Shown: positions 1-9,103, numbered from the stretch's first letter. The stretch: DNA of 64,000 bases from Halobacterium sp. CBA1132 (GCF_001485535.1 NZ_BCMZ01000003.1:1-64000); one strand, 5' to 3'. Notes: generated by a model not told the origin, from the letters alone. A program made the numbers and translations.

Positions 1-1
1 A

Positions 2-589
2 GACCCTCTCGGTGTACTGCGACGTGCACGCTCGCAGATCGATGCTGCGCTCTTTGCACAGCACTGTCGAACGGACGACGAGTCACCCCGCGGTGATGGG
101 TCGTGTGTCCTCCAGTGGACTCCACGTGATACGCCACCACAACGGCTCGTTCTGGAGCCCAACGGCGACGGCGACAGCTGGACGCGGCGTGAAATCGAGT
201 GGACCGGCGCCGGCTGGCGCACCTGTCGTCGCGACACTATTCATGGTGTTTCGATCAGCGCCCCCGCGGAACCACGCTACCCAAATCCCGTCGATCCCCC
301 AACACTTGATACGCAGCTTGCGTGGATTCGCGGTACCTGGACGAACCCGGACCCAGACGTCCTCGTTTTCGATACAGCCGGGACGACTGAACAGGGAGTC
401 CTCGTGGCTGTCGAGGACGAACTTCGGTACCGCGAGCAGGATAGCCACCAGTGGTACACCGTCACTAACGAGGCGGAGCTCTCCCATCACCTCCAGCAAC
501 AGGGCCAGCCGACCGTCCAGCCACTCTCGGAGACGGCACTGACGCGCTACCACTTCACCCCGAGTCCGCTCACCGATGACGACGGATGA
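2..589 (+). CDS. Hypothetical protein, 5' end outside window
   Basis: The reading frame is open from the left edge and ends at a TGA at 587-589, giving at least 195 residues. It is acidic and has no motif I recognise; a stretch around residues 110-140 (LAWIRGTW, LVFDTAG) looks like a folded beta-rich core. The last 14 bases overlap the start of the next gene, so the two are probably translationally coupled. The partner is a restriction-nuclease-like protein, which makes a role in the same DNA-processing or defence unit plausible. This is inferred from position only; the start lies outside the window. Confidence 0.7.
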   Translation, partial: DPLGVLRRARSQIDAALFAQHCRTDDESPRGDGSCVLQWTPRDTPPQRLVLEPNGDGDSWTRREIEWTGAGWRTCRRDTIHGVSISAPAEPRYPNPVDPPTLDTQLAWIRGTWTNPDPDVLVFDTAGTTEQGVLVAVEDELRYREQDSHQWYTVTNEAELSHHLQQQGQPTVQPLSETALTRYHFTPSPLTDDDG

Positions 590-1619
590 GCTCCCGGATG
601 GGTATGCCGACCACCTCTGCTCGCTGACGGAGACAATCGAGGCACTCCGTGGAACGCTCAAAGCCGACCATACGTTGTCGACCGACCAGCGACTGTTCGC
701 CCGACGACTGCTGTACATGGCGAACGAGCCGATTATGGAGGGCGTCCGTCTGCTCCTCGAGCCAGACGAAGATGATGACTCGGCGGATGACCAGCCCGCT
801 GGTTCGACGGTTGCGTACCCGGAGGCAGTCACGCACATCGAACAGCAGCTGTCGTGGCTACTTCGATCACTCCGGGCTGCACAGCCGGCACCCCACCACT
901 ACGACGAAGCACCCACTGAGAAGCTCACAACAGCCCTAGAGTACGCGACAGCGCTGCGGGACATCTTTCCAGGGGTCCCGGAGGAAAGTCCGGTGCTCGC
1001 CGACCTGGAGGGTGTCAGTCTCGATGAGGTCGACCCGCACGTTGGTGGTCGTGGTGAGAGTGATGGGCGGTGGCTCGAGTACCAACTCCAGCGAGCACTC
1101 GAACGCTGGGGATACGGAGCGAGGAGACGCCAACACCTCTTCAGTCTCGAGGTCGACGTCGTCGCCACACGACGGGAGAAACAACAGGAGCCCAGCGACT
1201 GGATCGTCGGGCAGTGCAAAGACTGGACGGACGACCCTATTACGCCGGTGGCGTTGTTCCGGCTGTGTACGGTGGCGTTTGCCTGCCGCGCGATGCCAGT
1301 GCTCTGCCACACGACTGAACTGACGCCTCGAACGGAGAAACTCGCGCGGGAACTCGAAGTACGAGTACTCACACTCAAAGACCTGGAGCGCGCGGAATTG
1401 CCTGCGCCGCAGGTTGCTCGGCCCATATTAGAACTCGATGAATGGCGGCTAGAGTACCGGGCTCGAGATGATCGGGGATCGCTCCCGTTGATGTTCCGCA
1501 GCGAGCCCGGCAAACGGTTCAGCTATGTCCCCGGATTTGATCCGGTCGGAGAGGACGCCGACTACGAACCGATCGAGGACGACACCGACGATGATACGCA
1601 TCCTGCTGCCGGCCATTAG
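576..1619 (+). CDS. Restriction endonuclease-like protein (Mrr_cat type)
   Basis: The 347-residue protein has a helical N-terminal region (about 1-150) and a nuclease-like region at about 165-275. The latter contains GRWLEYQLQRAL, a glycine turn (ERWGYGARRR), EVDVVATR and VGQCKDW. This order (helix, D in a beta strand, then QxK) matches the PD-(D/E)xK core of Mrr_cat nucleases, here in the QxK variant. Mrr-like proteins cut DNA, often modified DNA. The ATG lies inside the end of the upstream gene. No methyltransferase is visible, so it is either a modification-dependent nuclease or part of a larger unit cut by the window edge. Catalytic activity is not proven. Confidence 0.75.
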   Translation: MTTDELPDGYADHLCSLTETIEALRGTLKADHTLSTDQRLFARRLLYMANEPIMEGVRLLLEPDEDDDSADDQPAGSTVAYPEAVTHIEQQLSWLLRSLRAAQPAPHHYDEAPTEKLTTALEYATALRDIFPGVPEESPVLADLEGVSLDEVDPHVGGRGESDGRWLEYQLQRALERWGYGARRRQHLFSLEVDVVATRREKQQEPSDWIVGQCKDWTDDPITPVALFRLCTVAFACRAMPVLCHTTELTPRTEKLARELEVRVLTLKDLERAELPAPQVARPILELDEWRLEYRARDDRGSLPLMFRSEPGKRFSYVPGFDPVGEDADYEPIEDDTDDDTHPAAGH

Positions 1620-1878
1620 CCCCACAGTCGGAGAGGAATCGTCTCTCTCCGGGTAGAATCAGGATTCTGATCAAGGGGGGCTGCCATGTCCAGAGAATCG
1701 CCTCGTTGTCGGCGTATCGGCGTTCGCGGTTGTTTGGGGTCTTCAACAAGTTGTAGTTGATTGCGAACGTTATGGATGCCACTTGGGATTCTCTGCACCG
1801 AGACGCGTCCAGAGACCATTCGAGAAAAACAGCTCGCCGAAAACGGTAATGTCGTTTAGTCCCTACAGAGTACTGTAG

Positions 1879-2334
1879 ATGCCAGTCCCCGTCGACGAGC
1901 TCATCGACGATGAGCCTTTCCCGGTCACACCGGACACCAGCGAGTACGAAGCCCTCAGTTTTCTCGTCAGGCATCACAACTACGGATTTTCGCCACGCGA
2001 AATTGCAGATCGGACTGACATCAACGAGTCCAGCCTAGCGAAGACGATGACTCGCCTCAACGAGAAAGACCTTGTCGAGCGTGCTGACGGAGTCTACTAC
2101 GTTGACCCAGGTCGGGTTGAGACAATCAAGGCACGTCTCACGTCGGTTGACGCCGCTGTGAGACTCTTCGAGGCGGCACCTGACGACGACGCCTACGCAG
2201 AAGACGGCTGGGAAGAACACGTCCCAACTATCGATCCGACGGAGGGTGCCGACCCTAGGGAACGTACGTCTCGTAAATCAGGTGAGGAACGGGCAGACGT
2301 TATTCTTGAGGAACTCGAACACACAGAGCAATAA
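1879..2334 (+). CDS. MarR/TrmB-like winged-helix regulator
   Basis: The 151-residue acidic protein has a winged helix at about 20-80: EYEALSFLVRHHNYGFSPRE, then a recognition helix with NESSLAKTMTRLNEKDLVER and a wing ending in YYVDPGR. This is the layout of MarR/TrmB-type DNA-binding domains of haloarchaea. The C-terminal 60 residues are acidic and disordered. It stands alone after a 259-bp gap (1620-1878) in which I see no gene. Target unknown. Confidence 0.75.
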   Translation: MPVPVDELIDDEPFPVTPDTSEYEALSFLVRHHNYGFSPREIADRTDINESSLAKTMTRLNEKDLVERADGVYYVDPGRVETIKARLTSVDAAVRLFEAAPDDDAYAEDGWEEHVPTIDPTEGADPRERTSRKSGEERADVILEELEHTEQ

Positions 2335-2515
2335 CTTCATCCAGCGGTTTACCAGGCTACGATCATCGTCGACAGAGTATCGTGAATGCCGGGACTGCGG
2401 ATCCCGTATTGCGGAAGACATCGAGGACTGCCCAGAGTGTGGCTCCCAAGAAATCGCCGTTTACAGCTTTGAGTGGATGCTGGAGTTACTGTCGGTATCC
2501 GGGTTGGTTCGTTGA
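2246..2515 (+). CDS. Zinc-ribbon protein, possibly without its own start
   Basis: From about 2335 this frame encodes FIQRFTRLRSSSTEYRECRD followed by CGSRIAEDIEDCPECGS. Its two CxxC knuckles match a common small haloarchaeal zinc-ribbon protein. Homologs usually begin just before the FIQRF part, but no start codon is there. The nearest ATG (2246) lies inside the upstream regulator gene in another frame. It may be read by coupling from that gene or be a relic that lost its start; the last 20 residues also look foreign. Confidence 0.45.
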   Translation: MPTLGNVRLVNQVRNGQTLFLRNSNTQSNNFIQRFTRLRSSSTEYRECRDCGSRIAEDIEDCPECGSQEIAVYSFEWMLELLSVSGLVR

Positions 2516-2675
2516 ACCGGTCGAAGACGCTGGGGTCACTGCTTGCGTGCTTCTTCAGGGTTGTCAATAGCAGCAGTAACTCCGGTATCGTAGCCACACG
2601 TTGATTTGGATGGGAGTGAGCACGATACGGTGGTAACCAACGACTTACCCTTTTGGGGATGAACGGAGACATACG

Positions 2676-3110
2676 ATGACGGACTCAGACGATGGCCATC
2701 ATCGCCACGCGGACGGTGACCAAGACGTCTCGGCCATCCCCTGTGATGCCTGCCGGGCCGCCCTCAAACCGGATGGTGACCAATCGGTTTCGGTTCTTCT
2801 CTTGGACCAACTTACGGTTCCGCTGGCAGGCTGTGACGACCACCTCGAGGAATTCACGTCGATCTGTGGGTTAACCACGGAAGATACGGCTGATCTGCTG
2901 GAGCATCGCCCTGCCGGGGGTATTCGGTGTCCTGGCTGTCGGGTTGCACCGCAGCCAGTCCAATCGATGATTCCTCTGAGAGATGGAGCGGTTGCAGTGA
3001 TGGCGTGTGCAGAACACCAAACGGAGATCATGAATCGGTTTCAGGTGGGGCTCGAAACGTACCACGACCTGACCACTGATTTCGGCACCGCCACAACCAC
3101 ACTCCAGTAA
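2676..3110 (+). CDS. Conserved haloarchaeal protein with CxxC motifs
   Basis: The 144-residue protein has two similar halves, each with a CxxC pair and a downstream C..H: IPCDACRAAL ... LAGCDDHLEEF and IRCPGCRVAP ... MACAEHQTEI. The spacing suggests two small metal-binding modules, probably zinc, made by duplication. No catalytic motif is visible. It is flanked by non-coding stretches on both sides, including 3111-3386 where I see nothing. Function unknown; the frame is well supported by composition and motif symmetry. Confidence 0.65.
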   Translation: MTDSDDGHHRHADGDQDVSAIPCDACRAALKPDGDQSVSVLLLDQLTVPLAGCDDHLEEFTSICGLTTEDTADLLEHRPAGGIRCPGCRVAPQPVQSMIPLRDGAVAVMACAEHQTEIMNRFQVGLETYHDLTTDFGTATTTLQ

Positions 3111-3386
3111 GCCATTTTGGTACATAACTAGGACTGGGATCGCCGTTTTCATGTTCGTGAGCCTGTACTTGCTCGTGTCTGGCGGATGGCCCTCGCTGGC
3201 GACGGCTTCTGACGAAAATGCGGCGAGTTAACCAACAGCCGAAAGAGGAGAGGCAGTTGTTGGTTAAGCAGTGAGAGTACACCAACGAATCGAACCGGCT
3301 GTTGACCATTCGACCTGTTGGGACCCAATTAGTCTGAGACTCTCGCCACTGGAACAGCCGCTAAGTAGGTGTGGGTATTGACAGAG

Positions 3387-3788
3387 TCACTCCGAAAATG
3401 CGGATTCCAAGGGTGTGCGGTCGAGGCCGACAGTGTCGTAATCCTGCTCGGTCGAAAGAACGCGCTCCTCGCCAGTTGTGACGAGTCCGGCATGAAGTGC
3501 ATCGAATGGTGTGAGTTCGTACTCATCGAGGAACGCTGCGGCCGCCAGAACCGCGTCTTCGTGTTCTTTCGGCACGATTGGAACTAGTTCGAGCAGGTTA
3601 GTGATCGCCCGCGGCGCGTCGATCTCATACTCGGCAGTGTCACGGTCGTAGAACAACACCAGCACCTCGGCATATGCGAGTATCGATGTGTGAATGTCAT
3701 CGCGCTCGTTGAGAGCGCGGATTGCGGCCTCCTGAAGCCAGTCATCATCCTTTAGCAACGCTGTGAGAAAGTCAGTTTCGACGTACAC
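3387..3788 (-). CDS. vapC: PIN-domain ribonuclease toxin of a VapBC pair
   Basis: The 133-residue protein is a full PIN domain. It has the acidic residue near the N-terminus (MYVETDFLTALLKDDDWLQE), the central acidic residue (ILAYAEVLVLF) and the late acidic cluster (TPFDALHAGL), which together form the Mg-dependent RNase site. It starts 3 bp after the stop of the antitoxin gene, so the two form an operon on the minus strand. VapC toxins cleave RNA, typically tRNA or rRNA, when released from VapB. The target here cannot be read from sequence. Confidence 0.88.
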   Translation of the reverse strand: MYVETDFLTALLKDDDWLQEAAIRALNERDDIHTSILAYAEVLVLFYDRDTAEYEIDAPRAITNLLELVPIVPKEHEDAVLAAAAFLDEYELTPFDALHAGLVTTGEERVLSTEQDYDTVGLDRTPLESAFSE

Positions 3789-3791
3789 AGG

Positions 3792-4058
3792 TCACTCCTC
3801 ACCGGCCTGTGTCCGGGCTTCTGCTTCCTCTCGAACCTCTCGAGAGATTGCCTCACGTGCGTCTGTTTTCAGATCGGCGGCGTCCGTCTCTCCGAACGCA
3901 TCGCCAACGGCAGCTCGGAGCCCTGCTATCGGGTCCTCGTCGACAGGGAAGAGGGCGACATGACTCGGGAGTTCGACGATACGGTACTGGTTACCAAACC
4001 GCTCTCGGACATCTTTTGGGAGGTAAATCCGCCCTCGTTCGTCCGTCGATTTTGACAT
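3792..4058 (-). CDS. vapB: AbrB/SpoVT-type antitoxin of a VapBC pair
   Basis: The 88-residue protein opens with a swapped-hairpin AbrB motif, DERGRIYLPKDVRERFGNQY, typical of VapB/MazE antitoxins. The rest is an acidic helical tail (about 45-88) that would bind and block VapC. It is the first gene of the two-gene minus-strand operon. Antitoxins of this type usually repress their own promoter, which would lie just upstream of 4058. The pair probably stabilises the replicon. Confidence 0.87.
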   Translation of the reverse strand: MSKSTDERGRIYLPKDVRERFGNQYRIVELPSHVALFPVDEDPIAGLRAAVGDAFGETDAADLKTDAREAISREVREEAEARTQAGEE

Positions 4059-4331
4059 GGTGTACTAGCTTATTGGACGGGAAGATTCAAAACGTTTCCC
4101 GTGATTATAATAACTTTCACGTCTTCTTTCCCGTCTCAACCTGCACCGACCTTTCTTTTTGCCGACTACTTGTCCCGTACTGAGCGATCCGTGAGTCCCC
4201 TATATTTAGCAAGCCATTCCGGTCTCCATCAGAGGAGTTCAACAGAGCCGGACAATTTTCAACCGCCCGAATATCGCACACGAGTACCGTCAACCCTTAG
4301 TATTACATCTCGTGGACACATAGCCCGCATT

Positions 4332-4802
4332 GTGCCCTCCAGACGTGAACTGATTGCGGGTGTAGCTGGCATCGTGAGCGTGACCGCTGGCTGTCTCAGT
4401 AGCGAGGAAGGTATTGCTCGGTGTTCCAGTCAAGGAGTGGGTAGCGGCTCGCAACACCTCCGTGAGATCGCCCCAATACGTGGTGGTGAACAAATCGCTC
4501 TCGGGATACTGGTCTCTGAACAGGCCGTTTCCGATGAACGGTATCACACAGTCAGGATACGAGATAGTGACGACTTCCTCGTTGCTTCGATTCCACTCAT
4601 GAGTAATCGTGGGATGAGCAGTCTTGATCCCGAAGACTACTCCATATTCGGCTCCAGTAGCGGCGAACTATACGCGGTACCGTTGGGTCAGCCCCCAGTT
4701 CATGATGAGTTCACGGCCTCGTTGATTAGTTCGGAGGACGAGCAAATTGCAACCGCGAGTCTCCGGTTTAATTGCTACGCCGAGGACGGAACGCTACCGT
4801 AG
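4332..4802 (+). CDS. Secreted lipoprotein with Tat-like signal
   Basis: I place the start at the GTG at 4332 because it yields a proper signal: MPSRRELIAGVAGIVSVTAG followed by CLSS. It has a twin-arginine pair and a lipobox (TAGC), so the protein would be exported folded by Tat and anchored by a lipid on Cys21. The mature part (about 136 residues) has no recognised domain. An upstream ATG in the same frame at 4101 would bury the signal and is less likely. It stands alone between VapBC and a dehydrogenase relic. Confidence 0.7.
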   Translation: MPSRRELIAGVAGIVSVTAGCLSSEEGIARCSSQGVGSGSQHLREIAPIRGGEQIALGILVSEQAVSDERYHTVRIRDSDDFLVASIPLMSNRGMSSLDPEDYSIFGSSSGELYAVPLGQPPVHDEFTASLISSEDEQIATASLRFNCYAEDGTLP

Positions 4803-5057
4803 CTGAGACGGATAGTTCGCAAAGAGGGGGTTCCGTGCTGTATACACCCTCTATATTTCGTACTCGGCCAGTATTGTATTGATACGGTTCTCGTTACAAC
4901 TACAGCAGTCTCAGACGGTATTAGTTGTAGTGAACCACAGGCGACTACACATAGATGACGTCAACCACTAGCTTCTGATAGTACGACTTGGTGCTGTACT
5001 TATCGATTTAGGGCAAACGATGAGTCCGTCCTCAAGTGCAGCTATCTGTGGACGTGA

Positions 5058-5830
5058 TTACTGCGCGAGGTAGCCTCCGTCAACGCCGAGCGCCTCCCGG
5101 GTGACAAAGGAGGCATCATCGTCGCACAGCCAGAGAACCGCGCTCGCAACCTCCTCTGGCGTTCCAAGTCGGTTCATCACGTGCCGACTCGCAATCTCCT
5201 CGCGAAGTTCAGAGCCTTCCTCCATGCCACCCCCACGGAGGAGCGGCGTATCGATGAAACCCGGACAGACAGCGTTCCCCGCACGCCCGTCTCACCGTTC
5301 TCCAGCGCCGCCGTCTTCGTCAATCCGAGAACGCCGTGTTTCGCCGCGACATAGCCCGACGAGGTCTCAAAGCCAACCTGCCCGAGAACCGAGGAGTTGT
5401 TGACGACCACACCCCCCGAGTCCTGCTCTTTCATCTGAGAAATCTCTGCCTGCAGACACTTGAAGACGCCAACGAGATTCACGTCAATGACCCCTTCCCA
5501 TGTCTCCGCGTCGTACTCCTCAACAGTAGCGCTATCGCCGCCGATACCTGCGTTGTTGAACGCGTAGTCGAGGCGGCCGAACTCCTCAACCGCTGCCTCA
5601 ACCATCGATTGCGTCTCCTCGGAGTCGGTGACGTCTGCCTCGACGAACAGCACGTCACCGCCTGATTTCTCGATGTCGGCAACGGTGGTCTCGCCGCCCT
5701 CAACGTCGATATCCGTAACAACCACGTTTGCTCCGTCCGCGGCAAACTTCAGTGCCGTTTCTCGTCCAATACCGGAGCCACCGCCTGTGACAAGTGCGAC
5801 CGAATTATCAGACACCATACCAAGTAACAT
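5058..5830 (-). pseudogene. Short-chain dehydrogenase/reductase, frameshifted
   Basis: The first 180 residues are a good SDR. They have the NAD(P) motif TGGGSGIG, the NNAG motif, a serine in VVNNSSVLG and the catalytic pair YVAAK. After LENGETGVR the frame is lost near 5280. One base is missing, and the correct continuation (NAVCPGFIDTP, then a normal SDR tail ending VDGGYLAQ) is found in another frame down to the TAA at 5058-5060. The intact paralog at 46522-47277 shows the expected full sequence. It is either a young pseudogene or a sequencing error. Confidence 0.8.
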
Positions 5831-5882
5831 GTCGGCTACCGTGAAAAAGAAAGGGCGGTCCTGTACGCCCTATCGTGACAGG

Positions 5883-6443
5883 TTACTCAAGGAGGCCGAG
5901 TTCGGTGAGCCGATCGTGAACGTGGCTCAGTGCTTGCTCGGCATCCTCTGTCTGGGTTCCACCTGTGATGACAAGTTTACCACTACCGAACAGGAGAACA
6001 ACGACATCTGGGTCGTCAAGCCGGTAGACGAGCCCGGGGAACTGCTCAGGTTCGTACTCGATTTGCTCTAAGCCCAGCCCAATCGCGATTGCGTTCAAGT
6101 TCAACGATTGCTCTAGGTTGGCGCTGGAAACGACATTCTGGACGTCAATTGGTGGATTGCTGGCGACGTCGATACCGAGCGCGCGAAGATCCTCGAAGAC
6201 GATGTTGAGGGCGTTGTGGACATCGTCGATGCTTTGGGCGCCGGTGCAGACGACTTTCCCCGACGCGAAGATGAGCGTGGCTGATTTGGGGGTATCAAGT
6301 CGGTAGACGACACCAGGGAAATCGTCGGGATTGTACTCGGCGCCGGAGAGATCAGTTGCGAGTTGGTCGAGTGCCAGTTCTTGGCCAATATCACTGGAGG
6401 CAACAACGTTCTCGATTCGAATTGTCTCAGCGAGAGTGCTCAT
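5883..6443 (-). CDS. tbp: TATA-box-binding protein
   Basis: The 186-residue protein is a complete archaeal TBP made of two related repeats (about 8-92 and 98-183). Each has the FPG(V/L)VYRL segment and a second strand (TLIFASGKVV, VLLFGSGKLV) carrying the phenylalanines that kink TATA DNA. It binds promoters and recruits TFB and RNA polymerase. Haloarchaea usually carry several TBPs, some on plasmids, so this may serve a subset of promoters. It is transcribed alone. The second repeat is clearly related to the half-TBP at 21726-22211. Confidence 0.95.
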   Translation of the reverse strand: MSTLAETIRIENVVASSDIGQELALDQLATDLSGAEYNPDDFPGVVYRLDTPKSATLIFASGKVVCTGAQSIDDVHNALNIVFEDLRALGIDVASNPPIDVQNVVSSANLEQSLNLNAIAIGLGLEQIEYEPEQFPGLVYRLDDPDVVVLLFGSGKLVITGGTQTEDAEQALSHVHDRLTELGLLE

Positions 6444-6645
6444 ACTGTCTTCTCAACCCACTAGCCACTTAAAAAATGGCGAGAAGACGGACGTGATACA
6501 CAACTGCAAACTCCGAGTAGTGCTGAGACAATAGCTGTCGCAGACTCCCTCCACAAGAGCAAGCCATACAAAGATCGACGCAGCCTGGTTTCCGGTTTAG
6601 AACTCACCGAGTACGCACTTATCAGTAGTTGAGAGTACGGCTTCT

Positions 6646-6698
6646 TTATTCAGAGCAGCAAGTGAAACAACCCCTACGTACAGGGTACGCAGCGAACG
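6646..6698. repeat. Short dispersed repeat, possible IS end
   Basis: The segment beginning TTATTCAG and containing GTGAAACA and CTACGT recurs at 11684-11723 with about three quarters of positions alike. Both copies sit in gene-free DNA and may be ends of a lost insertion sequence. The rest of the gap between the tbp gene and the DUF1931 gene (6444-6925) shows no gene that I can support. Confidence 0.35.
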
Positions 6699-6925
6699 GT
6701 CGTTCCTGACCTACGCGGGGCAGACTCTGTCCTCCTCGCTGTCATAGGTAGACGCACTCCTCTTCTTATTCTACGGCCTCTGGTAGACCTGTACATCTAC
6801 TCAGCGGATGTTTTAGCGACGAAAGAATCGAACTAATTGTTTAGTAGAGCCAGTTCGCTCTCAGTCGCATCAACTGGTCTCGATCTACTCTGTTGAGTAG
6901 TGAGAATCGCCTAGACAAACGGTGT

Positions 6926-7093
6926 CTACAGATCGCGGGGCTGGACGGTCTTTCGATCGTTGGCTTCGGCACGCTCGGCGGCGTCTTCGAGAAGTTCCGC
7001 GACTTCCTCGTTGAGCGCGTCGTAGGAGTCCGCAGCGACGTTGTTCTCGGACAGTTCTTCTTTCACGGCCGCTTTGACGATTAGGTCAGCCAT
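6926..7093 (-). CDS. DUF1931-type histone-fold protein
   Basis: The 55-residue protein (MADLIVKAAVKEEL ... DRKTVQPRDL) fits the small archaeal DUF1931 family, which resembles a single histone fold. I use the ATG at 7093 because it gives the family's usual start; an upstream ATG at 7114 adds an unrelated heptapeptide. Family members are thought to be DNA-associated, but their function is not settled. It is transcribed alone. Confidence 0.8.
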   Translation of the reverse strand: MADLIVKAAVKEELSENNVAADSYDALNEEVAELLEDAAERAEANDRKTVQPRDL

Positions 7094-7195
7094 TCCATCG
7101 CTGGCTTCTCCCACCCGCCGTATAAAGGTTAAACAGTCTCAGGCGGGGCGTCCAAGCAGTGATTGTGGCCGCTGACTACCTGCTCGCTGTCGCGC

Positions 7196-7290
7196 TCACT
7201 CTTCGCCGATGACGTCGGGGAGGCCCCAGTAGAGCTGTGCGATGTCTTCTGCGACGCGCTCGCGGACGTCGAAGCCGCGGCTAGCGACCC
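7196..7290 (-). pseudogene. C-terminal relic of a winged-helix regulator
   Basis: On the minus strand this stretch reads VRERVAEDIAQLYWGLPDVI and a stop. It matches the tail of the intact winged-helix protein at 10419-10775 (DVTEDIAQLHWDLIGVI). The DNA-binding part is missing. It abuts a universal-stress-protein relic on the opposite strand, so two broken genes have been joined here. Confidence 0.55.
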
Positions 7291-7498
7291 TTGTGTCGAC
7301 GTCGTGATTGCTCTCCGTCACAGCGAGCCGGCGGAGACCATCGTTGAGTACGCCGACGACAACGAAATCAACGTACGCGTATTCGGAGCGAAGCACCACC
7401 TGGAGGCGTACCGAGCGCTCCTTGGAAGCATCACTGGCCGCGTAATTCGGCTGACCGATCGTCCCGCTATTGTCGTCCAGGCTGAGGCCGACGAGTAG
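7285..7498 (+). pseudogene. C-terminal half of a UspA-like protein
   Basis: This frame reads RHSEPAETIVEYADDNEINV, then a degenerate nucleotide loop and LLGSITGRVIRLTDRPAIVV. The order matches the second half of universal stress proteins (normally GxxGxxxxxLLGSVTxxVxRxxxxPVLVV). The first half is absent and the glycine-rich ATP loop is altered (GAKHHLEAY), so this is a relic. Confidence 0.6.
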
Positions 7499-7570
7499 CC
7501 CTGTAAGACGGTGAGTGCGGCCGCTACGGGCGTGTCGTCAGAGGAAAAGATCCGCGAGGGGGAGCCGCGT

Positions 7571-8029
7571 TTAGTTGTCAGCCGCGATTGTGACTTCTTC
7601 CTGCGTGACGACGGTTCGCGAGCCGCCACTGCCAACGGCGGTGACAGTCACCGTTACGGTGTGTTCGTCGCCATCGGTGGTGTCATCGACGAGCTTGGCT
7701 GTATCTCCAACTTGTTGAAGCTCGATATTGGTGACATCAGTATTTTCCCCGTCCCAACTAACCTCTGCGGTATCTGACACGGACACGTTCAGGTGGTCCG
7801 CGTTGCCTTCGCTAATCCACGTAACGCTGGCATTACCGTCGTTGGTTTGACTGATGTCCGCACCAGCCTGGACGTTCTCGCTCACTGAGTCGCCGAAGCC
7901 GAGTACGAAGCTGGCGATGACGGCGGCGAGAATGACGGTGATAGCGACCATAAGTATCACGCCGATAACTGGTGAGACCCCACGGTCATCCATATCTAGG
8001 TCGGGAATGTCGAAGCTAATTTTTTTCAT
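7571..8029 (-). CDS. Type IV pilin-like protein (archaeal pilin N-terminal domain)
   Basis: The 152-residue protein has the archaeal class III prepilin signature. A short basic/acidic leader is followed by [20 protein letters not shown] and a hydrophobic helix (about residues 17-45). The prepilin peptidase PibD is expected to cut after the glycine of DRG. The C-terminal domain is Thr/Val-rich beta structure, exposed on the pilus. Pilins mediate adhesion and biofilm formation. No assembly ATPase or membrane platform gene lies nearby, so it would use machinery encoded elsewhere. Confidence 0.88.
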   Translation of the reverse strand: MKKISFDIPDLDMDDRGVSPVIGVILMVAITVILAAVIASFVLGFGDSVSENVQAGADISQTNDGNASVTWISEGNADHLNVSVSDTAEVSWDGENTDVTNIELQQVGDTAKLVDDTTDGDEHTVTVTVTAVGSGGSRTVVTQEEVTIAADN

Positions 8030-8204
8030 GAGTTATGTGTTGCACGAGACCGATGGACATACGAGGTCCCCCCATGTATTGTGGTCTGAGGGTGGTCCCC
8101 CTCGTTTTCCACACGGTGCGTGCTTAGCAAGTAGTATCGGACAAGGGTACTTAAGTCACATGGCGATTACATAGACCATAGACCTGTCTGCCCCCAATTC
8201 GTCT

Positions 8205-9011
8205 ATGCCCACCACTCCGCTGCCAACACCGGAAGCCTTCGCTCGAACCTACTATACGCCCAGCTACGAGGACCCATTCAACGCAGTCCAAGACTACCAG
8301 CGGTATCTCGAACTCGCGAGTAAAAACCCAGACCTCGGGAGTTACGTGCTCGCGTCGCGTCTTGATCTTCCTCGAGGTCGTGTTCGCCCGTGGACCAACG
8401 GCGCCCGCCCTGATGTCGTCCGAGGCATACAGACCGCCGAAGCCGCGGGCTGGCTCTCGAACACCGACCCGACACCCGAACGAGAGCGCGCACTTGTCGG
8501 ACTTGTCGCGTGGGTACTCTCCAGCGGCAGCCTCTCACTCGCCCGTGACGACGGGGCACACCTCTCCTTCGTCCTCGACGATGATCGCCAAGCGGAGTTT
8601 GCCGCAATCGCGGCCGACGCGAACCTCAACTACACGCTCGTCCATGAAACGGACACCGAGCGCGCCACGGAAGCTCGCCCCAGCGAGGCGGGGTCTGTAC
8701 TCGCGCGTGTCCTCCACGCGATGGGCGTCCCCTCCGGGGGAAAGTCCACCAATCGGCCGACTGCGCTCCCCACATTCGTCCGCGATCTCGACGCTGCTGC
8801 CAGGGCGGCGTTTGCTCGCGTGTACGTCAGGAATCGTGCCGTTGGATTCACCGACAAGGATACACGCATCATCCAAGAGGAACGCTCGGATTCGTATCTC
8901 GAAGACGTAGCCGTCCTGCTTCGGTCTGTCACCGGCGAGGCCGTCACGCGTGGGGAGAACAAGATTACGGTGAGCGCAGCGGCTGCCCGTGAACTACTGG
9001 ATTCGACCTGA
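8205..9011 (+). CDS. Haloarchaeal protein with HTH and possible LAGLIDADG-like fold
   Basis: The 268-residue protein has an N-terminal helix-turn-helix-like part at about 40-85 (YVLASRLDLPRGRVRPW, then VVRGIQTAEAAGWL). The following region resembles a degenerate homing-endonuclease fold: VGLVAWVLSSGSLSLA, RVLHAMGVPSGGKST, LPTFV, and AAFARVYVRNRAV. The same combination of HTH and catalytically dead LAGLIDADG domain is known from the bacterial regulator WhiA. The acidic catalytic residues are not obvious, so a DNA-binding regulatory role is more likely than cutting. The fold assignment is inference from pattern only. Confidence 0.6.
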   Translation: MPTTPLPTPEAFARTYYTPSYEDPFNAVQDYQRYLELASKNPDLGSYVLASRLDLPRGRVRPWTNGARPDVVRGIQTAEAAGWLSNTDPTPERERALVGLVAWVLSSGSLSLARDDGAHLSFVLDDDRQAEFAAIAADANLNYTLVHETDTERATEARPSEAGSVLARVLHAMGVPSGGKSTNRPTALPTFVRDLDAAARAAFARVYVRNRAVGFTDKDTRIIQEERSDSYLEDVAVLLRSVTGEAVTRGENKITVSAAAARELLDST

Positions 9012-9103
9012 ATCCCGGCGACCGGCTACTAGCCCTCGTAGCAGGCTCCAGCCGGTAGCTCCCAAAGCCACCCGATAAACGTCTCACCGTCTTTTTGCGT
9101 TCG

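Noticed and set aside
83-838. Long minus-strand frame opposite the first two genes
   Set aside because: Its composition is that of a mirror of the GC-rich plus-strand genes; it has no motif and overlaps well supported genes.
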